From: an uncultured Clostridium sp. | GTDB taxonomy: Bacteria; Bacillota; Clostridia; Lachnospirales; Lachnospiraceae | Length of the DNA stretch: 37,016 nucleotides | Direction: 5' to 3' | Assembly (NCBI GenBank): GCA_947178445.1 | Contig: CAMWYJ010000027.1 | Location: forward strand, 1-37,016 | In this document: in pieces, positions 17,163 through 26,413 of the stretch | Layout of the letters: each line of letters starts with the position of its first letter | Numbering within the stretch: the stretch's first letter is position 1 | Position numbers and translations under genes: made by a program | The notes under the pieces: model-generated | Database searches by the model: none | The model's input: only the letters and a program-made list of their open reading frames with translations | What the model was told of the DNA's origin: nothing

Positions 17163-17348
17163 ATGAGAGAGTCAAAAAAGGTATATGAAGAAGTGGCAAA
17201 AAGATGCAGCTCCTACTACAAAACACAGGGCACAGAGTTATCAAATTGTGTAAATTGTGACTGTACAAGCTGTTTAAACTGTGAACACTTTGACCGGGAT
17301 GAACATTGTGTATTAGATCTTTTTGATGCCATCAAAAAAAATCTCTAG
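17163..17348 (+). CDS. 61-residue Cys-rich protein, probable metal-binding knuckle
   Basis: It has seven cysteines at residues 15, 29, 32, 34, 37, 40 and 49, the core being NCVNCDCTSCLNCEHF (C-x2-C-x-C-x2-C-x2-C). The flanks are charged helices (YEEVAKRC and VLDLFDAIKKNL). The pattern suits zinc or Fe-S binding. There is no signal peptide, so it is cytoplasmic. AAGGAAGGG lies just upstream of the ATG, and a TATAAT at 17113-17118 could be the -10 box, though no clear -35 is seen. I do not recognise a named family; similar small proteins seem to occur in related Clostridia, but this is memory only. Confidence 0.75.
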   Translation: MRESKKVYEEVAKRCSSYYKTQGTELSNCVNCDCTSCLNCEHFDRDEHCVLDLFDAIKKNL

Positions 17349-17381
17349 GCGCTGTTTTTTAGCACAGCTATGCTGACAAAA

Positions 17382-17444
17382 GGGGCTGCCACATTCTTCC
17401 GTCTGGCAGTTTCATTTCCTGCCTTATCAAAATGCAGCAGCCCC
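17382..17444 (-). terminator. Branched hairpin, likely terminator of the PrsA-like gene
   Basis: The outer stem is GGGGCTGC (17382-17389) with GCAGCCCC (17437-17444), continued after a 2-base mismatch by CATT/AATG. An inner stem is GGCAG (17405-17409) with CTGCC (17419-17423). On the minus strand the outer arm is followed directly by TTTTGTC; on the plus strand there is no T-tract. The minus-strand gene that ends at 17521 is the natural user. Confidence 0.5.
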
Positions 17445-17520
17445 AAATGGACAATCAGCCCAATACATAGCAATTCATGTCATTTTTCAAAACACCTGCA
17501 AAGAATCCACGATCCCTTAA

Positions 17521-18549
17521 TCATCTCAAAAAACTGGAAAAGCTGATATTCTCCCATGCCTCCTTATTCCAGTACTCTGCTTCATCTTTTGTATAAGTGT
17601 CCAACAGCTTCTTTACGATGTCACTCTTCTTCTCTTCCATAGCAGCATTCTTTTCATAAGTAGCAATTCTTTCTGTATGTTGATTGTCATCCGTATCTAG
17701 CAGCTTTACAACATAATATCCATAGTCGGATTCAATTACATCACTGATTCCATTTATCTTTAAGCCGTCCACCGCCTTTTTATATGTTGGACTTAAATCC
17801 TCATATTTCAAAGTATACTCTATACCTGTCACCGTTTTATCATATTTCTTCAATAGCTGTTCTATATTTTCCCCATTCTGTGCAGATTGTGCAAACTCCT
17901 CTGCCTCCTGTTTCTTTTTCTTCAACTCCTCGCCAGATAAACGCTTTCCCTTTCCATCCGCATCCGTTACAATGATTCCCTCATCATCTAGCTCCACGGT
18001 AGGAAATGTCACCTGAAATACCCGGATATAACGCTCCTTTTCCATCTGTTCTCCCGCTTCTGCATCCTGACTGTCATCCCCCTGTTCTCCAGCCGTTATC
18101 TGCTCCTTTAAATAACACTCACCCATTGCTTTCTTTTCATAGGCTTCCTCTATATCCTCTCTTGTAAGATTCTTTATTTCAAGCCATTCCTCACTATAGC
18201 TTGTGACCAGTGCACCTGTTTTATCCTGAACCTCCTGCGCAGCTTCTTTAGATAGCTTTAAGCCTTCTTTTTTTGCCTCCGCATACAAAACCGTATTTTC
18301 AATTACAAAGTCCAAGAATTCTTCTTTGTAATAATCTTCATATGTCTGTTTTCCCTCATATATTTCCCCAAGCTGCTCCGAATCTGCTATATTATGCTCA
18401 CTGCTGTAAATAACCCCAAATGCTCTTATTTCTGTATCATAAAGCTTTTCTCCGTTCAGAGAAAAAATCCATTTATTTTCTTTTCCACATCCCGATAAAC
18501 CGAATACCAAAACTGTACACAATGCGTACATCAAAATTCTTCTTTTCAT
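17521..18549 (-). CDS. PrsA/SurA-like peptidyl-prolyl isomerase lipoprotein
   Basis: 342 residues. The signal peptide ends in a clean lipobox: MKRRILMYALCTVLVFG then LSGCGKEN, so the protein is anchored outside the membrane. A SurA_N-like helical domain follows (LNGEKLYDTEIRAFGVIY, EFLDFVIENTVLYAEAKKEG). A parvulin-type region comes next (RYIRVFQVTFPTVE, IEQLLKKYDKTVTGIEY, ISDVIESDYGYYVVKLLDTDD) with an insert bearing EGIIVTDADGKGKRLSGEEL. These foldases assist secreted proteins as they emerge from the Sec pore. I start at the ATG at 18549, because the longer frame from 18645 would bury the signal peptide and overlap the ilvC terminator. It is separated from ilvC by that terminator. Confidence 0.82.
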   Translation of the reverse strand: MKRRILMYALCTVLVFGLSGCGKENKWIFSLNGEKLYDTEIRAFGVIYSSEHNIADSEQLGEIYEGKQTYEDYYKEEFLDFVIENTVLYAEAKKEGLKLSKEAAQEVQDKTGALVTSYSEEWLEIKNLTREDIEEAYEKKAMGECYLKEQITAGEQGDDSQDAEAGEQMEKERYIRVFQVTFPTVELDDEGIIVTDADGKGKRLSGEELKKKKQEAEEFAQSAQNGENIEQLLKKYDKTVTGIEYTLKYEDLSPTYKKAVDGLKINGISDVIESDYGYYVVKLLDTDDNQHTERIATYEKNAAMEEKKSDIVKKLLDTYTKDEAEYWNKEAWENISFSSFLR

Positions 18550-18597
18550 AACCCGACATCCTTTTTGCTTTCTAAAATCATCATAACTGTGATAAAA

Positions 18598-18635
18598 AGG
18601 CACTGTCACATATTTCAACCGATGTAACAGTGCCT
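18598..18635 (-). terminator. Terminator of the ilvN-ilvC transcript
   Basis: The stem AGGCACTGT/ACAGTGCCT continues past one mismatch into ACAT/ATGT. It is followed on the minus strand by TTTTTATC and starts 30 bases after the ilvC stop codon. Confidence 0.75.
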
Positions 18636-18664
18636 GCTTATTCATTCTTCTTCGGACATTCTGA

Positions 18665-19699
<1,035 letters not shown>

Positions 19700-19753
19700 C
19701 TAAAAATATATTATTATGATTTCACCTGTTTAAAACACGAAACCAAAAAATGC

Positions 19754-20245
19754 TTATTTTACACCGCCTCTTGTAAGTCCGGTAAGTCCGGTTCTTACAA
19801 TGGACTCAATCTCAAATCCATCTAATAAACCAATAAACGCTTCAATCTTATTGGCATTGCCGGTAAGCTCAATCATAAGCGACTCTACCGATACATCTAC
19901 AATCTTAGCACGGAACACATCTGTAATTGCAATAATCTGCTGTTTCTCTTCCCGGTTTGTCTTAACCTTGACCAAAACCAGCTCGCGGCAGACAGACTCA
20001 CCATCCTTAAGCTCTGTAATATTTACAACATCTTCTAATTTATTCAACTGCTTTGCAATCTGGGCAAGAGTTAAATCATCACCACTGACTGCTACCGTCA
20101 TACGGGAATACTTTGGATTCTCGGTCACACCAACAGACAAGCTGTCAATATTGTAGCCACGTCTGCTGAACAATCCTGCCACACGGCTCAACACACCCGA
20201 TGTGTTATCAACCAACAGGGATAATACCATCTTTCTCAATCTCAT
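19754..20245 (-). CDS. ilvN: Acetolactate synthase small (regulatory) subunit IlvN/IlvH
   Basis: 163 residues. The N-terminal ACT domain is clear (MVLSLLVDNTSGVLSRVAGLFSRRGYNIDSLSVG), followed by RMTVAVSGDDLTLAQIAKQL and LEDVVNITEL. The C-terminal half has the standard ELVLVKV and FRAKIVDVSVESLMIELTGN. The subunit stimulates the catalytic subunit and gives feedback inhibition by valine. I start at the ATG at 20245, with AAAGG five bases upstream; a frame from 20302 would extend into the promoter start region. Unusually the catalytic subunit gene ilvB is not upstream; metH is, and ilvN has its own promoter. Confidence 0.95.
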   Translation of the reverse strand: MRLRKMVLSLLVDNTSGVLSRVAGLFSRRGYNIDSLSVGVTENPKYSRMTVAVSGDDLTLAQIAKQLNKLEDVVNITELKDGESVCRELVLVKVKTNREEKQQIIAITDVFRAKIVDVSVESLMIELTGNANKIEAFIGLLDGFEIESIVRTGLTGLTRGGVK

Positions 20246-20298
20246 TACCACCTTTCGAAGTAAAAGTGCGTCATCTCTGTGTGATTCCCCACATTTAC

Positions 20299-20326
20299 GC
20301 AACTATTGACATTTTAGCAACTATTG
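20299..20326 (-). repeat. Direct repeat CAATAGTTGC flanking the -10 box of ilvN
   Basis: On the minus strand CAATAGTTGC occurs at 20326-20317, inside the promoter spacer, and again at 20308-20299, across the predicted start site. The period is 18 bp. Two identical 10-mers placed like this look like a double operator, though chance or duplication is possible. Confidence 0.5.
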
Positions 20327-20339
20327 TGATACATGTCAA
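20311..20339 (-). promoter_or_regulatory. Near-consensus sigma-A promoter of ilvN-ilvC
   Basis: TTGACA (20339-20334, perfect), a 17-bp spacer and TAAAAT (20316-20311, one mismatch). The predicted start near 20304 gives a leader of about 60 bases, too short for a T-box. Confidence 0.8.
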
Positions 20340-20411
20340 TTGTTAAATTTATTAGAATGCCGCATTCTGGTAATCAGCTTTTACATATGCTCTGTAACCT
20401 TTTTCACCTTC

Positions 20412-22880
20412 TCATTTAGAAAGAAGCCGCTCCACTAATCTGCATGCCTCCGCCGCATCCTTTGAATAACCATCTGCACCAATCTCATCTGCAAAGCCTT
20501 GAGTAATAACGGCACCTCCAATGATTATCTTTGCTCTTATCTTCTTCTCCTTTGCATATTCCACCACATCCTTCATCCGCATCATAGTAGTGGTCATCAA
20601 TGCAGAAAGACCAATAATACTGGCATTTTCCTTAATGGCTGTTTCTATGATAACCTCTTTTGGCACATCCTTTCCAAGGTCAATGACATGATAGCCATAA
20701 TTTTTCAACATGAGCACCACTAAATTCTTACCAATATCGTGAATATCTCCCTCTACCGTTGCCACCACAATCGTCGCTGCCTCTTCTTCCTTATCCTTTT
20801 TTGGCAACAGAGGCTCCACATATGAAATTGCAGTCTCCATTGCCTCTGCCGAAGAAATAAGCTGAGGCAGGAAATACTTTTTTTGGTCAAACAGTACCCC
20901 AACTTCATTGATGGCTGGTATTAAATGTTCTTCAATCACTGACTGTGGTGCATTTCCCTCTTCCAAAAATGCTTTCACATCCTCGACCATAGTTCGTTTA
21001 TTGCCTTTTAAAACATTTTCAAACAGCTTAGAATGTGAAACACCGACAACAGCTTTCTCATTTCCACTGCTGCCCGGTTTACCTTCCGTTCCTACACTAT
21101 TCGGCGTATTTCCCGCTGCCCCCGCAGTCATAGAAAGAGGCTTTACATTCTCGATATAACGCACATCAGCCCCCTCTTTATTAAGCAGCAAGTCTGATGC
21201 AAATGCTGCATTCATCAATAAATCCTGTGACGGATTGGCAATCGCCATCGTGAGTCCATTGGCAATCGCTATCGTTAAAAATGCGGTATTTACAAAGCTG
21301 CGCTCCGGCAAACCGAAAGAAATGTTACTAAGACCGCAAATCGTTGCAAGCTTAAGTTCATTCTTACAATATCGGATTGTCTCAATGGTTTCCAATGCGG
21401 CTGACCTGTTTGCACCCACGGTAGCCACAAGACCATCCACAATAATATCTTCCTTTGTAAAACCTAAGCGTATCGCCTCATCATAAATGGTGTGAATTAT
21501 CGCCTTTTTCTCCTCAATATTCTTTGGGAGCCCCTCATCTGAAAGGGGTAGCAAAATGAACATTGCTCCATATTTCCTTGCAATTGGCAGTAGCTTTTCA
21601 AACTTTTCTTTCTCTAAGGAAATGGAATTGATCAGCGCACGTCCTGGATATATGCGCAGAGCATGCTCAATCACTTCTACATAAGAGGAATCAATACAGA
21701 GAGGAAGATTACTCACAGAAGTCACTTCATAAACCGCCTTTTGCATCATCTCATCCTCATCAATACCATTTGTTCCCATATTGATATCAAGAACCGCTGC
21801 ACCTTTTTCTTCCTGTTCCTCTGCAAACCTGACAACCATGTCAAGGCTTCCCTCCCGAAGTTCTTCCTGCAGCTTCTTTTTGCCCGTTGGATTGATTCTC
21901 TCTCCTACCACTAAAAATTTACCATTGATATCAATCTCTAGCATCTGGCGCTCCGATGCAAGCAGCCGTTTCTTCTCCTCTGAAATATCCGGAACCTCCA
22001 TCAACCGTACAGTCTGGGCAAGTGCCGTGATATGGGCAGGGGTGGTTCCACAACATCCACCTACAATTCCCGCACCAGCCTGCACCAGACTCCTGCCATG
22101 TAAAGCAAACTCCTCCGGTGTCATGGCATATACAGTCTCTCCGTCTATAAGCTCCGGCATGCCTGCATTCGGTTTTGCCAGAATCGGGACATTTGCATAC
22201 CGCTTCATCTGCTCCACAAGAGGAATCATTTCTGCCGGACCAGTCGAACAGTTGATTCCAATCGCATCTGCACCAAGACTTTGGAGCACTACAACTGCTG
22301 TCTTGGGATCCGTTCCGTAAAGCGTTCTTCCGTCCTCATTATAGGTCATACTGACAATCACCGGCAGCTCACAGGTCTCCTGCGCCGCAAGAAGCGCCGC
22401 CCTTGCCTCTGCAAGGCTCATCATAGTTTCCACTACCAGCAGATCAACCCCCGCATCCGCAAGAATACGGATTTGTTCCTTATAGACCTCAATCAGTTCT
22501 TCTAATGTAAGCTTACCAATTGGATAAAGCTGTCTTCCCGTCATAGTGAGATTACCCGCTACATAAGCGCGGTATCCGGTCTTTGCCACGGCTTCCTTTG
22601 AAAGTGTCACAAGCTGCTGGTTCATTTGGATAAGCTGCTCCTCTAAACCATACTCCTCCAGCTTAATCCGATTACATGTAAAAGTTGGTGCATAAATGAT
22701 ATTGCTTCCTGCATTGATATAATCAGCCTGCAGCTTCACCAAAACTTCCGGATGCTCCAAAATCCATTGTTCGGGACATATCCCCGTAGGCATGCCGGCA
22801 CGCTGCAGATTACTTCCGGTCGCTCCATCTAACACTAATATTTTTTGTTTTACAAGCGTTTTAAATTGTTCTTTTGTCAT
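20412..22880 (-). CDS. metH: Cobalamin-dependent methionine synthase, short form without reactivation domain
   Basis: 822 residues. Domain 1 (about 1-300) is the homocysteine methyltransferase barrel: [28 protein letters not shown] and the zinc-binding [11 protein letters not shown]. Domain 2 (about 315-570) binds methyltetrahydrofolate: [45 protein letters not shown]. After a Gly/Asn/Ser-rich linker ([20 protein letters not shown]) comes the B12 cap and binding domain with [17 protein letters not shown], where the His is the lower cobalt ligand. The C-terminal AdoMet-reactivation domain of E. coli MetH (about 1,227 aa) is absent, as in many Clostridia, so a separate activator is needed. The ATG overlaps the dtd stop (ATGA), so translation is coupled. 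Confidence 0.94.
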   Translation of the reverse strand: MTKEQFKTLVKQKILVLDGATGSNLQRAGMPTGICPEQWILEHPEVLVKLQADYINAGSNIIYAPTFTCNRIKLEEYGLEEQLIQMNQQLVTLSKEAVAKTGYRAYVAGNLTMTGRQLYPIGKLTLEELIEVYKEQIRILADAGVDLLVVETMMSLAEARAALLAAQETCELPVIVSMTYNEDGRTLYGTDPKTAVVVLQSLGADAIGINCSTGPAEMIPLVEQMKRYANVPILAKPNAGMPELIDGETVYAMTPEEFALHGRSLVQAGAGIVGGCCGTTPAHITALAQTVRLMEVPDISEEKKRLLASERQMLEIDINGKFLVVGERINPTGKKKLQEELREGSLDMVVRFAEEQEEKGAAVLDINMGTNGIDEDEMMQKAVYEVTSVSNLPLCIDSSYVEVIEHALRIYPGRALINSISLEKEKFEKLLPIARKYGAMFILLPLSDEGLPKNIEEKKAIIHTIYDEAIRLGFTKEDIIVDGLVATVGANRSAALETIETIRYCKNELKLATICGLSNISFGLPERSFVNTAFLTIAIANGLTMAIANPSQDLLMNAAFASDLLLNKEGADVRYIENVKPLSMTAGAAGNTPNSVGTEGKPGSSGNEKAVVGVSHSKLFENVLKGNKRTMVEDVKAFLEEGNAPQSVIEEHLIPAINEVGVLFDQKKYFLPQLISSAEAMETAISYVEPLLPKKDKEEEAATIVVATVEGDIHDIGKNLVVLMLKNYGYHVIDLGKDVPKEVIIETAIKENASIIGLSALMTTTMMRMKDVVEYAKEKKIRAKIIIGGAVITQGFADEIGADGYSKDAAEACRLVERLLSK

Positions 22881-23326
22881 GCTAATTCCTCACTATCCAA
22901 CAATATTGTAAACGGACCATCATTTAAAAGCTCTACCTTCATATCTGCTCCAAAGCTTCCCGTCTCTACCTTATCCACCTGTTCCCGGCATTTTTCAATA
23001 ATATATTCATACATTTCATTTGCCATATCCGGTTTTCCTGCTTTTACGAAGGATGGACGGTTCCCCTTTTTGCAGTCTGCATACAAGGTAAACTGAGATA
23101 CCAGTAGAAGCTCTCCATTCACATCTGCAAGACTAATATTCGTCTTACCATTCTCATCTTCAAAAATCCGAAGTCCCAGCATCTTCCGTATCATTTTATC
23201 CGCAATCTCTTTCGTATCAGAATCTGCCACGCCAATCAGCACCAGATAACCTTTTCCGATCTTTCCTGCAATCTTTTCCTCTACCGTCACGCTTGCATGG
23301 GTGACACGCTGTATTACAAACCGCAT
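22877..23326 (-). CDS. dtd: D-aminoacyl-tRNA deacylase Dtd
   Basis: 149 residues, full length. Dtd removes D-amino acids (and glycine from mischarged tRNA-Ala) from tRNAs. The start [17 protein letters not shown] is diagnostic. The active-site motifs follow as [20 protein letters not shown] (SQFTL) and the Gly-cisPro-like segment near the C-terminus reads [24 protein letters not shown] precedes the ATG. It lies between the Dabb gene and metH; its last four bases form the metH start. Confidence 0.96.
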   Translation of the reverse strand: MRFVIQRVTHASVTVEEKIAGKIGKGYLVLIGVADSDTKEIADKMIRKMLGLRIFEDENGKTNISLADVNGELLLVSQFTLYADCKKGNRPSFVKAGKPDMANEMYEYIIEKCREQVDKVETGSFGADMKVELLNDGPFTILLDSEELA

Positions 23327-23355
23327 ACTCCCTCACCTTTCCACCATGTATCTGC

Positions 23356-23658
23356 CTACATTTCATAATCCATGCACATCCGAACCTCGGTATATGGACG
23401 CACATAGGTATCTGCCACTGTCACGTGTTCCGGATGTGTCTGATAACCTTTTAAAGCTTCCTCACTTTCTAATACACTGTCAAGCATCACATCTGCATTG
23501 GAGGAACCAAGTGGTGTGATAATAACAGACACACTGTTAAGTCCCGGCACCCTGCCCACGAGCCCTTCTAAATTCTCCTTAATTTCCTTCATCACCTTCA
23601 ACTTCTCTTCTCCCGAAAGCTCTTCTTTTAATTTCCATAGAATCACATGACGTACCAT
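23356..23658 (-). CDS. Dabb (stress-responsive alpha/beta barrel) protein
   Basis: 100 residues of a single Dabb ferredoxin-like domain. Features are the MVRHVILWKLKEE start, a helix KLKVMKEIKENLEGL, GRVPGLNSVSVII, and the characteristic C-terminal FESEEALKGYQTHPEHV-like segment (here LESEEALKGYQTHPEHVTV) ending EVRMCMDYE. Dabb proteins dimerise; the function in bacteria is mostly unknown. It heads the dtd-metH transcript from the promoter at 23704-23733, with GAGGAG upstream of the ATG. Confidence 0.9.
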   Translation of the reverse strand: MVRHVILWKLKEELSGEEKLKVMKEIKENLEGLVGRVPGLNSVSVIITPLGSSNADVMLDSVLESEEALKGYQTHPEHVTVADTYVRPYTEVRMCMDYEM

Positions 23659-23703
23659 TTCTTATCTCCTCTCAGATTTCATAAATCAATAATCAATTAG
23701 TAA

Positions 23704-23733
23704 ATTCTACCACGGACACCTACCTGATTACAA
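23704..23733 (-). promoter_or_regulatory. Candidate promoter of the Dabb-dtd-metH operon
   Basis: On the minus strand, TTGTAA (23733-23728) and TAGAAT (23709-23704) have an 18-bp spacer. Predicted start near 23697, about 40 bases before the first gene. Confidence 0.5.
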
Positions 23734-23827
23734 GTAGTGCGACTATAATTTTATAAGATTTTTTATGATACCTGCAAATTGATGACCTGCTTGCATATCA
23801 GCGCAATTCATTATATCATCAAATGAC

Positions 23828-23857
23828 ATGACAGCCGGGCACAGGTTATGTTACAAT
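23828..23857 (+). promoter_or_regulatory. Candidate extended -10 promoter for the YlmH-like gene
   Basis: ATGACA (23828-23833), an 18-bp spacer, and TACAAT (23852-23857) preceded by TGT, an extended -10 element. Predicted start near 23864. Confidence 0.45.
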
Positions 23858-23927
23858 ATGCTTATTATATATGCATAACATCAAAAACAATGGACAAAAT
23901 TGCCCAAAACAGGAAAGGTAACACATT

Positions 23928-24683
23928 ATGACGGAAAAACATATATTAAAAGGACGTTTGAGAGATCTTGCGAAACGGGCCTATAACCAAAATATATATA
24001 CCTACAGTAATTTTTTATCTGCGGCAGATCTGTCACTGCTTTATGAGCTGCAGGACGATATCTCTTATATCCATTATGAAACTTTTGGTGGAAATGAACT
24101 GAGTGAACGCCAGGTCGTTGGCTTTGGAAGCATAGAGGAATTCGGTTATGCCGGCACCTTTCCGATTACGGTAATAAAGGTAAGTCCACTGCTTGAAAAA
24201 TTCAGTGAGACCTTAAATCACCGGGATTTTTTAGGCGCCCTAATGCATTTAGGCATTGAACGGGATACTCTTGGCGATATCCTTATAAAAGAAAATGATG
24301 CCTATATCTTCTGCCTCGAACGCATTGCGGATTACATCTGCGAAGAGCTTACAAAAGTCAGGCATACGAACGTAAAATGTGAGATTTGCGGAATTGACAT
24401 TCCGATTCTTACTCCTTCCTTGGCAGATGAAGAGTTCCCCGTGTCATCCTTGCGGCTTGATGGTATCATAGCAAGTCTTTTAAAATGTTCCCGGAAGGAA
24501 GCCCTTTCCTTTTTTGAAGACAAGCGGGTAACCTTAAATGGCCAGATTACAGGACGCAACAGTGTCATATTGAAAAAAGGGGATGTATTCTCCGTTAGGG
24601 GATACGGAAAATTTATATTTGAAGATACCGGAGGCAATACCAAAAAGGGCAAAATATATGTTCATATCAAGCGGTACGTGTAA
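23928..24683 (+). CDS. ylmH: YlmH-family RNA-binding protein with S4 domain
   Basis: 251 residues. The N-terminal two-thirds has the YlmH pattern (IHYETFGGNELSERQVVGFG, FPITVIKVSPL, FLGALMHLGIERDTLGDIL, YIFCLERIADYICEEL). A C-terminal S4 RNA-binding domain runs from about residue 180 (SSLRLDGIIASLLKCSRKEALSFFEDKRVTLNG ... FSVRGYGKFIFE). In Bacillus, YlmH lies in the division/cell-wall cluster and has more recently been tied to ribosome-associated quality control. Here it stands alone, not beside sepF, ylmG or divIVA. An AGGAAAGG site precedes the ATG. Confidence 0.9.
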   Translation: MTEKHILKGRLRDLAKRAYNQNIYTYSNFLSAADLSLLYELQDDISYIHYETFGGNELSERQVVGFGSIEEFGYAGTFPITVIKVSPLLEKFSETLNHRDFLGALMHLGIERDTLGDILIKENDAYIFCLERIADYICEELTKVRHTNVKCEICGIDIPILTPSLADEEFPVSSLRLDGIIASLLKCSRKEALSFFEDKRVTLNGQITGRNSVILKKGDVFSVRGYGKFIFEDTGGNTKKGKIYVHIKRYV

Positions 24684-24717
24684 CGTGTCGAATACGAACT
24701 CTTCCTACCGCAATCAC

Positions 24718-25188
24718 CTAATTTAACCGCTCATACAATGTACGCAGCACAAAATCCACACTGGCAGCCCTCACCTCATCTCTTCCAATGTCACCAAACT
24801 GCTTTGTATAGGTTGATATTTCACCATCTATGCAGATTCCAAAGCAAACCATCCCTACAGGCTTGTCCTTCGTTCCTCCACCAGGTCCTGCAATTCCGGT
24901 AATCCCAATTCCGACCTCTGTGCCTGCCTCTTTCGCAACACCAGCAGCCATCTCATGTGCTACCTGCTCGCTAACAACACCATATTCCGCAATGGATGCT
25001 TCTTTCACACCCAGATAATGTATTTTCGCCTCATTTGCATAGGTTACGAAGCTTACCCCGAGCACCTTTGATGCATCCGGAACACTGACAATCGCCGCCG
25101 ATGCAAGTCCACCTGTACACGACTCCGCAAAAGAAATTTCATACTCTCTCTCCATTAATGCATTTACTACCTTTGTCTGTATATTCAT
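24718..25188 (-). CDS. pncC: CinA C-terminal-domain protein, nicotinamide-nucleotide amidohydrolase
   Basis: 156 residues covering only the CinA C-terminal domain. Signatures are ISFAESCTGGLASAAIV, VVSEQVAHEMAAGVA, GIGITGIAGPGGGTKDKPVGMV and a C-terminal RDEVRAASVDFVLRTL. This domain deamidates nicotinamide mononucleotide to nicotinate mononucleotide in NAD recycling. The N-terminal MoCF/COG1058 domain of full CinA is absent, as in the stand-alone PncC form. It reads toward the ylmH stop, 34 bp away. The upstream region holds a hairpin (25269-25307) that may terminate the transcript coming from the GGGtGRT gene. Confidence 0.92.
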   Translation of the reverse strand: MNIQTKVVNALMEREYEISFAESCTGGLASAAIVSVPDASKVLGVSFVTYANEAKIHYLGVKEASIAEYGVVSEQVAHEMAAGVAKEAGTEVGIGITGIAGPGGGTKDKPVGMVCFGICIDGEISTYTKQFGDIGRDEVRAASVDFVLRTLYERLN

Positions 25189-25268
25189 ATCAGCTGCCTT
25201 TCTATCCTTTTATTTGAACCTCCTCCGCAAAACAATCTGTTTTGTAGAGTATCTTACACACAACAAAC

Positions 25269-25307
25269 GAGGACTTCATACACCCTTTCAGAGTATAAGA
25301 AGTCCTC
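25269..25307 (-). terminator. Possible terminator after the GGGtGRT gene
   Basis: A 9-bp perfect stem (GAGGACTTC with GAAGTCCTC) has a second 4-bp stem ATAC/GTAT inside. On the minus strand only GTTTGTTG follows, a weak T-tract, so efficiency is uncertain. Confidence 0.45.
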
Positions 25308-25382
25308 TGTCATTCATTCTATCTTATGAAATCAACATTCAGCTTACTAAACAAGCCAAATACCCCATCTATCATAATTTAA

Positions 25383-26393
25383 TTAGAACTTGCCTTCCTT
25401 AGCAGCTTCCTCAATGGAAACGGCAACCGCAACAGTCATACCAACCATCGGGTTGTTACCGGCACCAATCAGACCCATCATCTCTACGTGAGCAGGAACT
25501 GATGAAGAACCAGCAAACTGTGCGTCTGAATGCATACGTCCCAAAGTATCTGTCATACCATAGGAAGCAGGACCTGCTGCCATGTTATCTGGATGGAGGG
25601 TACGTCCTGTACCACCACCTGATGCTACGGAGAAGTACTTTTTACCCTGCTCGATACACTCTTTCTTATATGTACCTGCTACTGGATGTTGGAAACGTGT
25701 CGGATTTGTTGAGTTACCGGTAATGGATACATCAACACCCTCCTTGTGCATAATTGCAACACCCTCTGGCACTGAATTAGCACCATAGCAGTTAACTTTT
25801 GCACGAAGTCCCTCAGAATAAGATTTGCGGAACACTTCCTTAACCTCGTTTGTATATGGGTCATATTCTGTCTCAACAAATGTAAATCCATTGATACGGG
25901 CAATAATCTGAGCTGCATCCTTACCTAAACCGTTAAGGATAACTCTCAATGGCTCTTTACGAACCTTGTTTGCTTTCTCTGCGATACCGATCGCACCTTC
26001 TGCCGCTGCAAATGACTCATGACCTGCTAAGAATGCAAAACACTTGGTCTCCTCCTCAAGTAACATCTTACCTAAGTTACCATGTCCCAAACCTACCTTA
26101 CGGGTATCTGCAACAGAACCCGGAATACAGAAAGCCTGAAGACCTTCACCGATTGCTGCCGCAGCATCTGCTGCTCTCTTACAGCCCTTCTTGATTGCGA
26201 TTGCAGCACCTACAGTGTAAGCCCAGCAAGCGTTCTCAAAACAAATTGGCTGAATTCCTTTAATCTGATTATATACATCTAAACCAGCATCCTTAGTAAT
26301 CTTCTCTGCTTCTTCGATAGAGGAGATACCATAGCTGTTAAGTACTTCATTAATCTTATCAATTCTTCTTTCATATGATTCAAATAATGCCAT
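25383..26393 (-). CDS. GGGtGRT family protein of unknown function
   Basis: 336 residues. The name-giving motif is FSVASGGGTGRTLHPDNMAA, followed by a highly conserved-looking tail (DAQFAGSSSVPAHVEMMGLIGAGNNPMVGMTVAVAVSIEEA). Earlier parts include CFENACWAYTVGAAIAIKKG, AFLAGHESFAAAEGAIGIAEKA and VILNGLGKDAAQIIARINGF. There is no signal peptide or membrane helix. The family is known only as a conserved clostridial protein paired with a NifU-like scaffold, as here 20 bp upstream, and its chemistry is unknown. AGGAGG lies 11 bases before the ATG. The strong ribosome site suggests high expression. Confidence 0.9.
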   Translation of the reverse strand: MALFESYERRIDKINEVLNSYGISSIEEAEKITKDAGLDVYNQIKGIQPICFENACWAYTVGAAIAIKKGCKRAADAAAAIGEGLQAFCIPGSVADTRKVGLGHGNLGKMLLEEETKCFAFLAGHESFAAAEGAIGIAEKANKVRKEPLRVILNGLGKDAAQIIARINGFTFVETEYDPYTNEVKEVFRKSYSEGLRAKVNCYGANSVPEGVAIMHKEGVDVSITGNSTNPTRFQHPVAGTYKKECIEQGKKYFSVASGGGTGRTLHPDNMAAGPASYGMTDTLGRMHSDAQFAGSSSVPAHVEMMGLIGAGNNPMVGMTVAVAVSIEEAAKEGKF

Positions 26394-26413
26394 TATACCG
26401 TTACCTCCTTCTA

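Noticed and set aside
20245..20304. T-box or leader-peptide attenuator ahead of ilvN
   Set aside because: The predicted leader is only about 60 bases, with no T-box core sequence, no terminator hairpin and no run of branched-chain codons.
21781..22320. 179-codon plus-strand frame inside metH
   Set aside because: It lies wholly within the conserved metH coding region on the other strand and has no recognisable protein features.
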